Made by a program: the position numbers and the translations under genes. Positions 12,601 through 24,460 of a DNA stretch of 64,000 nt are shown here, one piece after another. The DNA comes from Edaphochlamys debaryana (Eukaryota; Chlorophyta; Chlorophyceae; Chlamydomonadales), in assembly GCA_016858145.1 (NCBI GenBank), contig JAEHOE010000090.1, positions 310,001 to 374,000 of the forward strand. The letters run 5' to 3'. Position 1 is the first letter of the stretch, and each line of letters begins with the position of its first letter. The notes under the pieces are model-generated. The model had not been told where the DNA came from. It saw only the letters and a list, made by a program, of their open reading frames with translations, and made no database searches.

Positions 12601-15600
12601 GCCCATGCACAGGCCCCGCCCCGCCCCCCGTCCTTCAGCCCGTGCCCTCAACCCCTGCACCCACCACTGCAGGCGGGGGGAGCAGCGGGGCGCGGAGGAG
12701 GTGGGGCAGGGGAAGGCGTCCGGGCCGGGGGCACAGAAACAGGCTCAGCTCAGCTCCGGACTGGCAACACGGGCAAGTCCCCTCCCGCCAGACCGCCTGC
12801 GTCCACCCGGGCCTTTCCCCCGCCCCCTTCCCTACCCCAGCCACTCGCCCTCTAACCCTGACCCAAAGTGGACTGCGCGCCCCCTTCCCCACACCTGATA
12901 CAGCTGCTCCGGCCCCCCCTCCTCCCTACTGCCGCTCGCCCCCTCTGCCCCCCCCCCCCCCGGCACCCACTCGCAGTACAGCTGGTCCCCCCCCCCGATG
13001 CACACGTGGATGGGGTCCCTGGCGTGCACGTGCATCATGTCCCGCCACAGGGGCTGGATGCCGCCGTTGAGCAGCTCGTCCTGGGGGGGGGGGCAGGGGG
13101 AAGCGGTTGGGAGGAAAGGGCGGCTTCGGCTGGCAGACGAACACATTCCGGCGGTGCGCGGGGTCTATCAGTATTTCGAGTGTCGTGCTAAAGCCAGCTA
13201 GAGTCGTCAGCACCGGCAATGGTGTGCAGAGTACCAAGGGATCAGCGCGCCCCTTCACCCGCGCCTCTCCCCCCCCCATTGACCGCCCCCACCACGGCTG
13301 TACCTGGAAGTCGTGGAAGCCGTTGCAGGAGTAGAAGGACCAGTGCCACTTCTGGCCGGCGGAGGGGAGGTGGAAGTTGTACCAGTGGACCTGGGGGGGC
13401 CGGGGGAGAGCGGGGGTTGAAGGGGGCAAGGCGGGGTACGGAGTGCAAGGCTCATGTGCGCGTGGGCAGCCGGCCTGCCCCCTCCCCCCCTCCCCCACCC
13501 CCCACCCCACCGTGTGGAACATGTGGTGGCTGGAGGGCTGCACCGCGTACTCCACCACCGCCGGCATGGCGCCCAGCTGGGGGGGGGGGCAACGAGGGAC
13601 GGAAAGGGGTCGGGCGGCCGTACAGGTGGCCAAAGGGGTACGTCGTGCGTCCAAAACGTGGGGCTGCCTTCATCCCTTGCGCCTTCCTTGGCTTCCTTCC
13701 CACCTCCTCCCCCTCTCCCCCCCGCCCCCCCACCTGCATGTGCAGGTCGAAGCGCCAGAAGTTGTAGCCCGCGTAGCTCCACAGGCGCAGGGGCGTGCGC
13801 AGGACCACCTCGGTGGCCTTGTGGTGGGCGTCGCTGGGGGGGGAGGGGGGAGGGGGAGGGGGAGGGGGAGGGGGAGGGGGAGGGGGAGGGGGAGGGGGAG
13901 GGGGAGGGGAGGGGGAGGGGGAGGGGGAGGGGGAGGGGGAGGGGGAGGGGGGAGGGGAGGGGGAGGGGGAGGGGGAGGGGGAGGGGAGGGGGAGGGGGAG
14001 GGGAGGGGGAGGGGGAGGGGGAGGGGGAGGGGGAGGGGGAGGGGGAGGGAGGGGAGGGGGAGGGGGAGGGGGGGAAGCGTTAGCGGGGATAGGCGGGGGA
14101 CTGGGGGTCTCGTATGCAGGGCGCATGGTTGCGCGTGCACGGACACACGGACACAGGGGGGAAGAGGGGGACGGCCTAACGGAACTGCCTAACCATAGCC
14201 CTCCAGGCATGTGTCATGCTCCCTTGGTCCCCCCATTCACCCCTCCGGCCGCACCGGTACTTGAGGGAGGGCGCGTACGGCGACTTGCTCTGGTGCACGA
14301 TGTACAGCACCTGGCGGTGGTGGTGGTGGGGTGATGGGGGAAGGAGGGGGGATGGGGGTTGAAGGGTGAACAGGTGTGGTGCGCGCCCTTCCCGCAGCAG
14401 CATGTCGCAGTGCCGCACGTCCGCGTGCACCCACTAGCCAGGGCTCATTGGCCCCCGCCCCCTTACGCCGAGCCAGGCGCTCCCCGCGTGCCCCACAATC
14501 TGCCCCTCCCCCTCCCCCTCCCCGTGCCCCCTCCCCGTGCCCCCTCGCCGTGCCCCCCCATCCCCCTCCCTCCTCCTCCCGCCTCCCCATCCCCTCCCCC
14601 TCCTCCCCCTCTCACCGACGCCGAGTACACCCGCGACGCCGGGTCGTACCCCCCGAAGCGCAGGTAGGGCCCGTAGGCCTCCTCCAGGGGGGGAGGGCCC
14701 ACGAAGTTGGGGTCCACGGCCTGCTCGGGCGCACCCGGCTTGGTCTGGGGGGCGGGAAGGCAGGGGGGGGGGGCGCCGGGGGCGAGGCGTTAATACGTAA
14801 GGGGGGTGGGTTAGGTACGTGCGCGGGCGCACTGTGAGATGAACGAGATCGGGACAGAGGGTACGTGGCCGGGAAGCACTTGCACCGGTCCTCGCTGGCC
14901 CGCCCCCGCGGGCCCTCGCCCTTGCGTGTGGGTAACCACCGTCCCCTCGCCGCCTTCCTGCCCTCCCTCCCACCCACACACCCAACTTGCACCCATGCCC
15001 CCCTGCCCCCGGACGCTCACCGGCGTGGGGGTGGGGGACCCGTCTGCCCCCGGCACGTGGGCGGACAGGGGCCGGTTGAGGCGGCCGATCTTGGAGGGGC
15101 TCAGCGGCCGTGTCTGCCAGGGCGGGGGAGGGGGGCGTGCGGGGTGCCAAGGGTCAGCTCCGGGCCCCTGGCTGCTGCCGCCGCGGAGTCACCACGGGGA
15201 CCCAACCACAGCACTCTAGGTCGCGGCCCTGCGTCAACAGCGGTTCCTCGATGTCCTCGTGCATTCCGTCCTCTCCTGAGCCATCCCCAACCCAAGCCCC
15301 CACATCTTCCCTCGCTCGTCAAACTACCCCACGCCCGCCCCCCCATCCTGCCCAGCCCCTCCCTCCGCACGCACCTGCAGGGTGGCCACCTCCTCGACGG
15401 GGGGCGCGGGCCGGGAGCAGCGGCCCGTGGGGGGCGGCACCACGGGGACTGCACCGGGGGGGCGGGAGGGAGGGGGGGTGCCGTGACGAGGTTGGACAGG
15501 ACTTCGTGACCCCAGCTCGACCGGGGGCCCAGCGGGTGCCGCCATATGGTCTACAATTTGTATCCCTCCAGGCAAGCCGCAACGCCCCGCACCCAACCGT

Positions 15601-16562
15601 ACCCTCCGTCACGCTAACCCTCAGCCAAGCGTCATCCGCCCCCACCAGCGCTCCGAACTCCTTCACATCATCGTCGAGGCCTCCTGGGCCCCGGTGCCCC
15701 GCGCCGCCCCCTAGCGCCCGCATGCCTGACTCGACCGGCACACCGCACACCGCCACCAGCCGAACGATTGCAACATCCCTTGGCCTGACTGGAGCGCCAC
15801 ACCGCACTTCCCCACTGGACCGCGCTCCTGCACATCGGACCCTGCTTCCGCCCCCGCCCCTGCATGAGCGGCCCCCGCCTATTCAGCGCCCACAGCCCAT
15901 GCCCCGCCACATACGCCCCCACGAGCCGCAGCCCCCTGTAATAGAACCCCGGCGCCTTTCCGCTCCATTCGCACGCGGGACCGAGACCCACCTCCGCCCG
16001 GGATGCGCTGCAGCGCCGCCGCCCCCGCCGCCGCAGTCGCGGGGTCGGTGCCGCCCGAGCTCTTGGAGCGGCCCCCGAAGAGCCCCAAGAGCCCCTTGCG
16101 CTCGGGGGAGGTGGCGGGGCCGCCGTGCTCGGGCGCCGCGCCGTCGGCCGTTGGCGGGTTGTCTGTGATGGGGGTGGGGAAGGAGGGGCGAGGGGGAGCG
16201 GCAAGGCTTCAAGCCGACTGCTGTGGTGCCGTCCCGCGCCATGGCGTTGCCTGCCCTGGCGGTGACCCGCTGGCTTGCCCCCACTGGCTTATCCCCGCAA
16301 CTTCCTCCCTCAGACGTCAACAAGCCACCACCCAGTCAGTCCCGATGCTCGATGCCGCCCACCCCCGCCTCCCACCTGTCGTGTTCCGCCTGAAGAATCG
16401 CATGAAGCCACCCCGTCCTGGAGAGGTGTTGGGAGAGGCGGCCGTCCCGGCAGCCGGAGTGGCGCCCGCTGCCGCCTGGCCCTCGGGCAACAGGGGCTGC
16501 TGCGCGGGGTCCCCTCCGGCCGGGGGCGGGGCCGTCCCCGCTGGAGGCGGAGTCGTGGACAT
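6669..16562 (-). CDS. PhoD-like metallophosphatase with YGQ-rich tail
   Basis: A predicted metal-dependent phosphatase of the PhoD-like (alkaline phosphatase D) superfamily, about 1,157 aa. Exons: 16562-16376, 16162-15992, 15448-15375, 15113-15021, 14744-14616, 14310-14255, 13833-13734, 13576-13511, 13390-13304, 13080-~12970, ~12434-12405, 12219-12169, 11924-11829, 11590-11568, 11330-11291, 11093-10995, 10760-10626, 10452-10359, 10167-10078, 9944-9844, 9700-9600, 9354-9252, 9042-8842, 8499-8434, 7982-7866, 7721-6669. Family metal-site motifs are visible: IGGGDQLY (~350), MIWDDHDIFDGWGSY (~419-433, across 11590-11291) and FLSGDVHCAAVG (~620). The N-terminus is Pro/Ala-rich with no signal peptide. 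The last 350 residues are a low-complexity PYGQQPPP-type domain. The junction after exon 10 does not close with canonical sites. The substrate is unknown. The resemblance is to eukaryotic cytosolic PhoD-like proteins rather than secreted PhoD (inference). Confidence 0.82.
8150..8240. repeat. Degenerate tandem repeat in PhoD-like intron
   Basis: A run of imperfect GACTGGACC / GACTAGACT units lies inside the intron between exons 8499-8434 and 7982-7866 of the PhoD-like gene. It is simple-sequence DNA with no coding role seen. Confidence 0.6.
13838..14072. repeat. (GGGGGA)n minisatellite in intron
   Basis: About 235 bases of almost pure GGGGGA/GGGGA repeat on the plus strand, so a C-rich tract on the coding strand. 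It lies in the intron between exons 14310-14255 and 13833-13734 of the PhoD-like gene and starts only a few bases upstream of the 3' splice site. It doubles as an extreme pyrimidine tract. The plus strand could form many G-quadruplexes. Confidence 0.9.
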
Positions 16563-16623
16563 GGCTGTTGCGGGAGCGCCCGGCGTGGCTCGATGGCGCG
16601 AGGGTTCCTCTGGTGACCGCTCC

Positions 16624-17187
16624 TCAGACGGCTTGCTCCAGGGCGCCCATCAGAGCACAGCTGTAATATTGAACCCTAGAAAGGAAGGCCGCAAACGTGC
16701 GCACTCGTGCCCGGCTGTGGGTCGCGAAGTGCAGCTCGCGCTGGTGGGTCCACGCGCGTGGACCAGCCAAGCACTGAAATAGCTTTGCAGGCAGTCGTGT
16801 GAATGCGGCTCGCTGACGTGACGTCTGGGTATCTAGCAGCGCGGGACAGCTGCAAACGATGTCAACGAGCTCAACAGTCGGTGCGTGGCAGTTGTAGCAA
16901 GCGTGGCCCTTGATAGTTTCATGTGTCCGGGAGAAGCGGGAGCAGCTGGAGTCGTATTGGAGGCCCTGCTGCCTGGGGTTGAGTGGGCCCCCCGTCGGGC
17001 ACGCGCGCAAAACCCCCCGGTCCCTCCCTCTGACCCCCGCCGCCTTCCCGCTTTCCCGGCATGCTCCGCGTCCTCGTCGTCTACTATCCCGCCAGTCCCA
17101 GGTCCCATGGACTTCTATTGCCAAGGCTCTGCGATATTCCTGCTTACAGCGCAACGCCTTTTGGTGCACGTCACCTCCATGCTGCAC
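16624..17187 (-). mobile_element. LINE ORF2 C-terminal fragment (probable)
   Basis: An open frame of 187 codons without a convincing start. It contains HACYNCHAPTVELVDIVCSC followed by PALLDTQTSRQRAAF. This Cys-x2-Cys ... His/Cys ... CPAL pattern is like the zinc-knuckle tail found after the reverse transcriptase in many LINE elements. The expected His between the Cys pairs is not clear, so this may be a decayed copy. No reverse transcriptase core is present. It lies just upstream of the PhoD-like start codon. Confidence 0.35.
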
Positions 17188-17538
17188 TTGTCGGTATTGT
17201 CCTTGTTCTCGTCCTTTTCGGCGTGGCCACTCCTTTCACTAGCACCTCGTGCCACAGCCACGCGCCCAGCCCAGCCCTCGTCACCGCTAGCTACGATTCT
17301 GGTCCAAAGAGCAGCGGCGGCGGAGGGAGAGATGTAGCGGGTGGCGTGTGGGCAGCAGCGGATGGGAGCCGGACATCTTCTCTTTCTATCTTCTGGAGAG
17401 GTGCATGTGTTTGTGCACCCAACCCAACCGGCCAAGTCCGGCATTGCGGGGTTGCGAAGGCCCCTGACTTATGGCGGCGTGGGTTGATTAGTCCGTGCGC
17501 TGTGGGGCCTAGTGCTTGATTGCGCGGCCCCAGTGCTG

Positions 17539-17568
17539 CCCGGCCTCGCGGGGTTTGGGGCTCAGCCC
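17539..17568 (+). repeat. 30-nt dispersed motif, copy 1
   Basis: These 30 bases, including GCGGGGTTTGGGGCTCAGCC, are identical to 60823-60852. A shorter, related stretch (GGGGCTCAGCCCTTTTCC followed by CACCCTTGTCAGC) is shared with 26957-27011. They look like end sequences of a transposable-element family. Confidence 0.7.
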
Positions 17569-17705
17569 TTTTCCCTGTCCTGAAGAGGACAGACACCCTT
17601 GTCAGCGCGGCTGGTATCACTACCGTAAGCAGGCACCTGGGGACAGGGGCTGGCGGCCAGCTGCAATCCTGGCGTGGATGTATGTCAGGAATCCCACAGC
17701 AAGGG

Positions 17706-17868
17706 GGGAAGGAAGGAAGGAAGGAAGGAAGGAAGGAAGGAAGGAAGGAAGGAAGGAAGGAAGGAAGGAAGGAAGGAAGGAAGGAAGGAAGGAAGGAAGG
17801 AAGGAAGGAAGGAAGGAAGGAAGGAAGGAAGGAAGGAAGGAAGGAAGGAAGGAAGGAAGGAAGGAAGG
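17706..17868. repeat. (GGAA)n microsatellite
   Basis: About 40 uninterrupted GGAA units. It lies 72 bases beyond the end of a minus-strand LINE tail (17941-18000), on the side where the element's 3' tail would be. Confidence 0.95.
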
Positions 17869-17940
17869 CCCTTCCCCAGGTACCCAGCCCTTCCCCAAAT
17901 CCAAGTCCCCTGGTCTCACCCATCCCTTCCCCGAGTCCCC

Positions 17941-18031
17941 GGTAATCCCGGGGGGCTTCGCCGCCCGAAGAGCCTAACGGCGGCGGCTCAGCCCGAAAAC
18001 GAGGGCTGACTCGGCTGAGCCCCCCACCCAT
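17941..18031 (-). mobile_element. LINE 3' tail fragment
   Basis: Positions 17941-18000 match the reverse complement of 26788-26847 at about 59 of 60 bases. At 26.8 kb the same sequence follows the C-terminal coding region of a LINE relic, so this is a detached 3' end of a related element in the opposite orientation. It encodes the same peptide, AEPPPLGSSGGEAPRDY, on the minus strand. Confidence 0.65.
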
Positions 18032-18850
18032 CTGCTACGCGACCCATTCCCCGCGGTAACTGTGGGCGCACTATACTCCAACCTAGCCTTAACGCGTTGA
18101 TAGCAGTTTGTCGGGGGACTCGCACCCCTCGGCACAGACTTAGCTGCCCGGTCTCATCTACACTGGCACCGCTCCGCCACCTCCTAGCCACCGCTACCCG
18201 CCACCACCCTGCGCGCCGCCAGCCGCCGCGCCAGCGACTCCGGCTGGCGGGTTCCGGCACAGTCCATCGCGCATACGACATCCCCATGCCCTGCGCCCGC
18301 CCTGCCTCCGCCCTGCCCCGCCGCCAGAACGCCCAGATACGTTGACTTGACAGGGACATCTTCAGATATCCGGCTAGCAAGCAGGTATCCTCCAACCCCC
18401 CCAGCGTCAATCCAAGACCCCCAGCGTGCCATCGAGTCCCGTGCGGACAAGCCTGGGCCTGGGCAACCTGCAGGCATGCTCTTCCCTCAGGCCGCCAGTA
18501 AGGGGCCTGCGCCCGTATGCGCCCTTGTGCCTGCCCCCCTAACCGCCATGTATCTCTGCACTGAAGTGCGCACGCCTCGAGCTATCACGCCTGCCTGCTT
18601 CGACATTTGGGCCCAGCCCACAACCGGACCCGCTCGCTATTCCCCACGCCCATCTTGCCACTAGCGACTGTCTTTCAGTCAGAGCGGTAGCAGAGTAACC
18701 AGAGCGCTTGAGGGCGCTTGCAAGCTGCAGATGGCGGTGGACGACGTCGCGCGAACGCTGTCTCAAATTGTGGTCTGCGCATCGACAGCTCGTCGGAGCA
18801 AGCTCGGGACCGCCAGCGTCCAGGACATGCAGCAGCAAAGGCCCTGCAAG
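18032..18850. other. Intergenic, no gene recognised
   Basis: Nothing recognisable as an exon, RNA or element. The homology with the second tubulin locus begins at about 18851. Confidence 0.4.
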
Positions 18851-19190
18851 CTCGACAGCTGACGATGCGGCCCGGCTGCAACCAGCGCCTTCGCCCCCGC
18901 TTCGCCGTGCGTCAGAACGCTCTGCGTGAAGGCTAGACAGAAGCGCGGTGTCGCTGCTCCAGGCCGCGCGCGCCATGCGGCAGCAATTTCCGTACGGCCG
19001 ATGTGCCGACGTTCGAAGCGCGCTCCCCATTTAAGCACCGCGCGCTCGCTTCGAGCTTATATCCGCTCTCCCCCCCCCCACAACACTCAACAACTTATCC
19101 CCAGTCGGGACGCAAGCCCTTAAGCTTTGCGTGCCTCGCTGGTAGAGCCTCCTTCTCCCTTCTTCTTCTCCGCTTCTCCAAACAGCAACC
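18851..19190 (+). promoter_or_regulatory. Alpha-tubulin copy 1 promoter and 5' leader
   Basis: This block is conserved, inverted, at 52209-52557 upstream of the second alpha-tubulin gene. Conserved landmarks are GACGATGCGGCCCG, CCGTACGGCCGATGTGCCGA, the GCGCGCTCCC region, CCCAGTCGGGACGCAAGCC and the pyrimidine-rich leader ending AACAGCAACC before the ATG. A TATA-like CTTATATCC lies at 19056-19064, where copy 2 has CTTGTATCC. Retained sequence through the duplication suggests shared regulatory elements (inference). Confidence 0.7.
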
Positions 19191-21132
<1,942 letters not shown>

Positions 21133-21342
21133 GCGCCTCATTCCCCCAACCAGCATGCGACTGAGCACTAGGCGGCTAGGTGTTGGTCCCTAGGCGGGAC
21201 TTGTGCTTGCTATGGGTTCCTACTTCCTTGTTGCTAAGCTAGCTCGAGCTGTCAGTAGCAGCGATGTCATGGCGTGTTTCTTCCGCCAAATGCGCGGTGT
21301 GGTGACGCATGGTGGACCTGGCTGGCTAAGTCCGCGCATGGC

Positions 21343-21347
21343 TGTAA
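21343..21347 (+). terminator. TGTAA polyadenylation signal, tubulin copy 1
   Basis: TGTAA within GGCTGTAAGCAG, about 210 nt after the stop codon. The same sequence context is kept in the 3' region of the second alpha-tubulin gene (50060-50064, minus). TGTAA is the established algal poly(A) signal. Confidence 0.6.
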
Positions 21348-21554
21348 GCAGAACGGAGATGAGATGGTGCAGTGCCCCCTGTCCCTTTCCCGTGTCCATG
21401 TCGGTCCGCACCTCGTCAGCCTAGCTTGGCTTCTCTCCGATTCCGTCGTCGGCTCTGAGGGCAGCCGGTGTAGCCAAGCCATGCAAGTTCAAAAGTATGG
21501 GCTTTGACCCTTGCCTTCGCACCAACCGCAAATGCGCACTCAGACCACGCCCCC

Positions 21555-21960
21555 ATCAGCGCCCTCATCCGCCCCGCCCGCTTCCAGTCCAGCAGTCCAG
21601 CACCACCTACACCGCTCCGGCCGGCCCTGGCCCCCCACCAGTGGCCGCGGCGAGGGCCTGCCGCTTGGGCGCGTGGCCGCCCTCCGCCCCCTGCCTCTAG
21701 TCGAGACTGCCCTCCCAAATCCCCGCATCCATCCTGCCCCGCTTGGCCCTCGCCGCACCTCTGCCACTGCCAGCTCCGCACATGCCTGCCGCCACCACCT
21801 CGGGCCCGTCCCACGCCCCATGCGCAAGCGGGGGTGGATGCACCTGCGGGTCGTCCTAGGCCCCCTCCCTCCCGGTCCGCGCCTCCACCTCCGCCTCCGC
21901 CTGAGCTTCCTCTTCTTGATCCGTGTCCTCCCCAGGCGCCGCAGCAATAAGTGTGGGTGC
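21555..21960 (-). pseudogene. Decayed HEN1 3'-end fragment
   Basis: Read on the minus strand, this matches the last exon of HEN1 at about 48350-48690. Shared stretches include GCGGCGAGGGCCAAGCGGGG and CACGCGCCCAAGCGGCAGGC. The matching frame begins EEEAQAEAEVEARTGREGA and then meets a stop. A second change turns the intact GACCAG of HEN1 into GACTAG. No methyltransferase exons accompany it. It lies tail-to-tail with tubulin copy 1, exactly as intact HEN1 lies with copy 2, so it is a relic of the segmental duplication. Confidence 0.75.
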
Positions 21961-22473
21961 CGGGGCGATGTCGTGTATTGGGGTCTGAGGCGAGGGGTGC
22001 AGCGCGGGTGTAAGGAGCAGGCAGACTCGTGCAGGCACAGGAGCTCACTCTAGCTGGCTGACGGCGGGACGTGAAGGCGGGCTGTGTGTCACGACTGTGG
22101 GTGGGGAAGGGCGTGTACAGCGGTGCAGAGGGGTGCAGCAAGGGGGGCCAGAGCACGAAGTCGGTCCGGGGTTGGGGCTGCAGTGCTGGGCGGTGCCGAT
22201 CGGTGGCGATCGGTTCAAGTTTGGGTCCGCTTTTAGCACATTTGCATAAACGCATTTCAACATACTGCAATATAAATTACTTTGAACAAAGAAGGAAACC
22301 AGCCGGCGAGCTTGCGCGTGGGCCGCGATGGAGATGGAGAAGCTGCAGCGCCCACACGCGAGTCCTCACGCAGCGGCACAAAGGCGGCGTGCAAGTGTCG
22401 CAGCGCGGCGCCTCAAGGCGAGGCATGTATGGGGCCCTGCACGTCCTTGGCGCTGGCCGCGTGCCCCAACTGA
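21961..22473. other. Intergenic, nothing recognised
   Basis: Around 22200-22290 the GC content drops. I see no exon, RNA gene or element end. Confidence 0.4.
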
Positions 22474-24139
22474 GTCTCGCGGTCGGCGTGCATTGAGCTC
22501 AACTGCCTAACCGGGAGCTGCTACCTCGTGCCCCTTGTGTCCGAGCAGTCGGTCCTCGGCCAGGGTCCCAACCCGCGAGAGGCGCTGGAGGAGGAGAACC
22601 AGCGGCTGCAGGCGGAGAAGGACCAGGCGGAGGCGGAGAAGGTCCGGGCGGAGGCGGAGAAGCAGCGGCTGCAGGCGGAGAAGGACCAGGCGGAGGAGAG
22701 GTACCGACAGCTGGAGGCGCGGTTACAGCAGCTGGGAGCTCAGAAGCAGGTGCGGGTGGGCGGTTGATGTGGAGGAGGGGGGAGGGGGAATTGTCGGGGG
22801 AGGCGAAGTCCGTGCTGCGGGCGCCAGCCTTCGTCCCCGGTGTGTCGATCCCCGCGGGGCTGGCAGCAGGCGGGGCAGGGCGCATGGGCAGATGGGCTCT
22901 TGAAGCGGGGACGGGAGCTGCCGTGGCAAGCGCCACAGGAATGTTAAACATGGGGCGTATTAATGGGCTGGTGCTGCCCGCCTGATGCCCTGGAGTGTGC
23001 GGCAAATCATAGCACAGCCCTCACCCAAACTGCTAGCTTGGCTGCTTGCTTGGCTGTGAGACTCAGCATGAGGCACCTTCCCCCTCTGTCAGCGGCGTGT
23101 GCCCCTTTGCCCGCAGCAACTTCTGTGCGCGTACACACACACGTTTGCCCAGCCCCGGCCCCCTGCTGTTGCCGCTGCCCGCAGGCCGCCGCTCCTAAGC
23201 TTGCCGGCCCTGAAGACCCCACCGCCACCACGCACTGCTGTCGCCGCCGTTCCCGCCGCCGCCCCCGCGGCTGCCGCTGCCGCCGCCGCCGCCGCCGCCG
23301 ACCCCAACCTCGCCACCGCCCCTGCCGCCGCCGGCGGTCTCAGCGAGCCGGTGCGCTTTTCTTCACTGGGGAGGGGGGCGGGACCAGGGGGGGAGGTGAG
23401 CGATCCCGGGACAGGGAGCCTCGCAGGGCGGGTAGTGAGGCGCGGTGCGCAGCCAGGTCCACACCTTCTCCTGCCCGCGTTTCTTCAGCCCTCTCGCTTG
23501 TGCTCTCTCCCCACAGCAGAAGCAGCCCGCCCCCATCCTCGCGCCCGGCCATTGCCCCGGCCCCGCTCCCGGCCCTGGCTCCTCCATCGCTGCGGCCGCT
23601 GACGACCCCGCTGCCGGAGGGGCCTCCGCTGCCGGTGAGGCCTCCTCCGCAAGCGCAGCTCCCATCGCCGGCAGTCCAACCTCCCCCCAGGACGCCGAGC
23701 CGGCAGAGGCCCTTGCGGTGAGCAAGGGCTGGCAAGAGGTTGGACTCGGAGAGGTGGTTTGAAGCGACCAGGGAGGCGTGGTAGTCACGGGCAGGGAATG
23801 GTCCCGGTGCTTGCTTAGTCACAAGCGTGGCATGCTCCAGGTCCTTTGCCCATTGGGACAGAGACGGTTTCGGCGTGCGCCTCAGCATGCTGCCTCCCCG
23901 CTGTGTACGCCCACGACCACGGCCTACGCCCCTCAACCAAGCGCTGCGCTTCGTTGATGTCTTCCATCCGCGCTGTGTACGCCCCATTCCTTGCCGAGAG
24001 CCACCCATGCCTGTGTGCCCTGACGCTCTTGCACCCGGCCTCACCCGCTTCCCTCCCCTCCCCCACGCAGGCCTCCTCCCGCAAGCGGCCCCGCGAGGAG
24101 GGTGCCGAGGAGGAAACACGCGAGGGAGAGGCGGGGTGA
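22474..24139 (+). pseudogene. Coiled-coil / Ala-Pro-rich gene fragment, copy 1
   Basis: A possible host or element gene, not recognised. The frame 22474-22749 encodes a strongly charged heptad-like segment (EENQRLQAEKDQAEAEK and similar repeats), a clear coiled coil, ending at a GT donor. Candidate exons 23185-23350 and 23517-23718 encode Ala/Pro-rich low complexity, and 24071-24139 encodes ASSRKRPREEGAEEETREGE and a stop. The last three join in phase 0, but the first does not join them in frame and no ATG opens it, so I treat the set as broken. The final exon and 300 bases beyond recur at 36484-36890. RKRPREE resembles a nuclear localisation signal. The last intron contains a dispersed repeat (23920-23975). 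Confidence 0.4.
23920..23975 (+). repeat. GCTTCGTTGATGTCTTCC repeat, copy 1
   Basis: About 55 bases spanning CTACGCCCCTCAACCAAGCG and GCTTCGTTGATGTCTTCCAT recur at 28137-28195 (+) and in more diverged, inverted form at 38765-38822 (-). The element family is not identified. Confidence 0.65.
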
Positions 24140-24460
24140 GGGGTGAAGCGGCCAGCAGCGGAAGAGGCAGGGCGGGGGCCGCAGGCCCCTGGCACGGCGG
24201 CACCTACCCTACCCCCCGGCAACAGGGCCACAGGGGCGGCGAGGGCTAGGGTGCGGCGCGGCCTAGCGCCGGAGCCCAGAGGGCAAGGGGGCAGTGCGCC
24301 GTGCTTCAGTGGTGGTCAGCTCAGCTGAACGCGAGGTTGGGGCGGGTAGTCTGAGGTCGGGGTGGCGAGGGCACAGGCCGTGTTTGCGGCCAAGGGCTGA
24401 CGTGCGCCTGCTTGTGATGGGCCAGGATGCGGCAGCCGGGAGAGGCGGGGAGAGGCGTGC
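24071..24460 (+). repeat. 390-bp duplicated block, copy 1
   Basis: Matches 36484-36897 closely, with one internal length difference inside the coding part (the second copy has a ~36-bp insertion with GGAGGCGCAGGGCGGGGCGG). It includes a coding tail, its stop and about 300 bases downstream. Identity ends at about 24458, after GCGGCAGCCGGGAGAGGCGG. Confidence 0.8.

Noticed and set aside
13838..14192. Gly-Glu/Arg-rich open frames across the GGGGGA array
   Set aside because: They are translations of a simple intronic repeat.
17706..17868. Regular repeat array resembling a CRISPR-like or satellite structure
   Set aside because: It is a pure tetranucleotide microsatellite with no spacers, in a eukaryotic genome.
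17291..18031. 246-codon minus-strand open frame
   Set aside because: It is composed of a LINE tail plus the microsatellite read as Phe-Leu-Pro-Ser repeats.
21416..22270. 284-codon minus-strand open frame beside tubulin copy 1
   Set aside because: It is in a different frame from the HEN1-related sequence and has no family signal.
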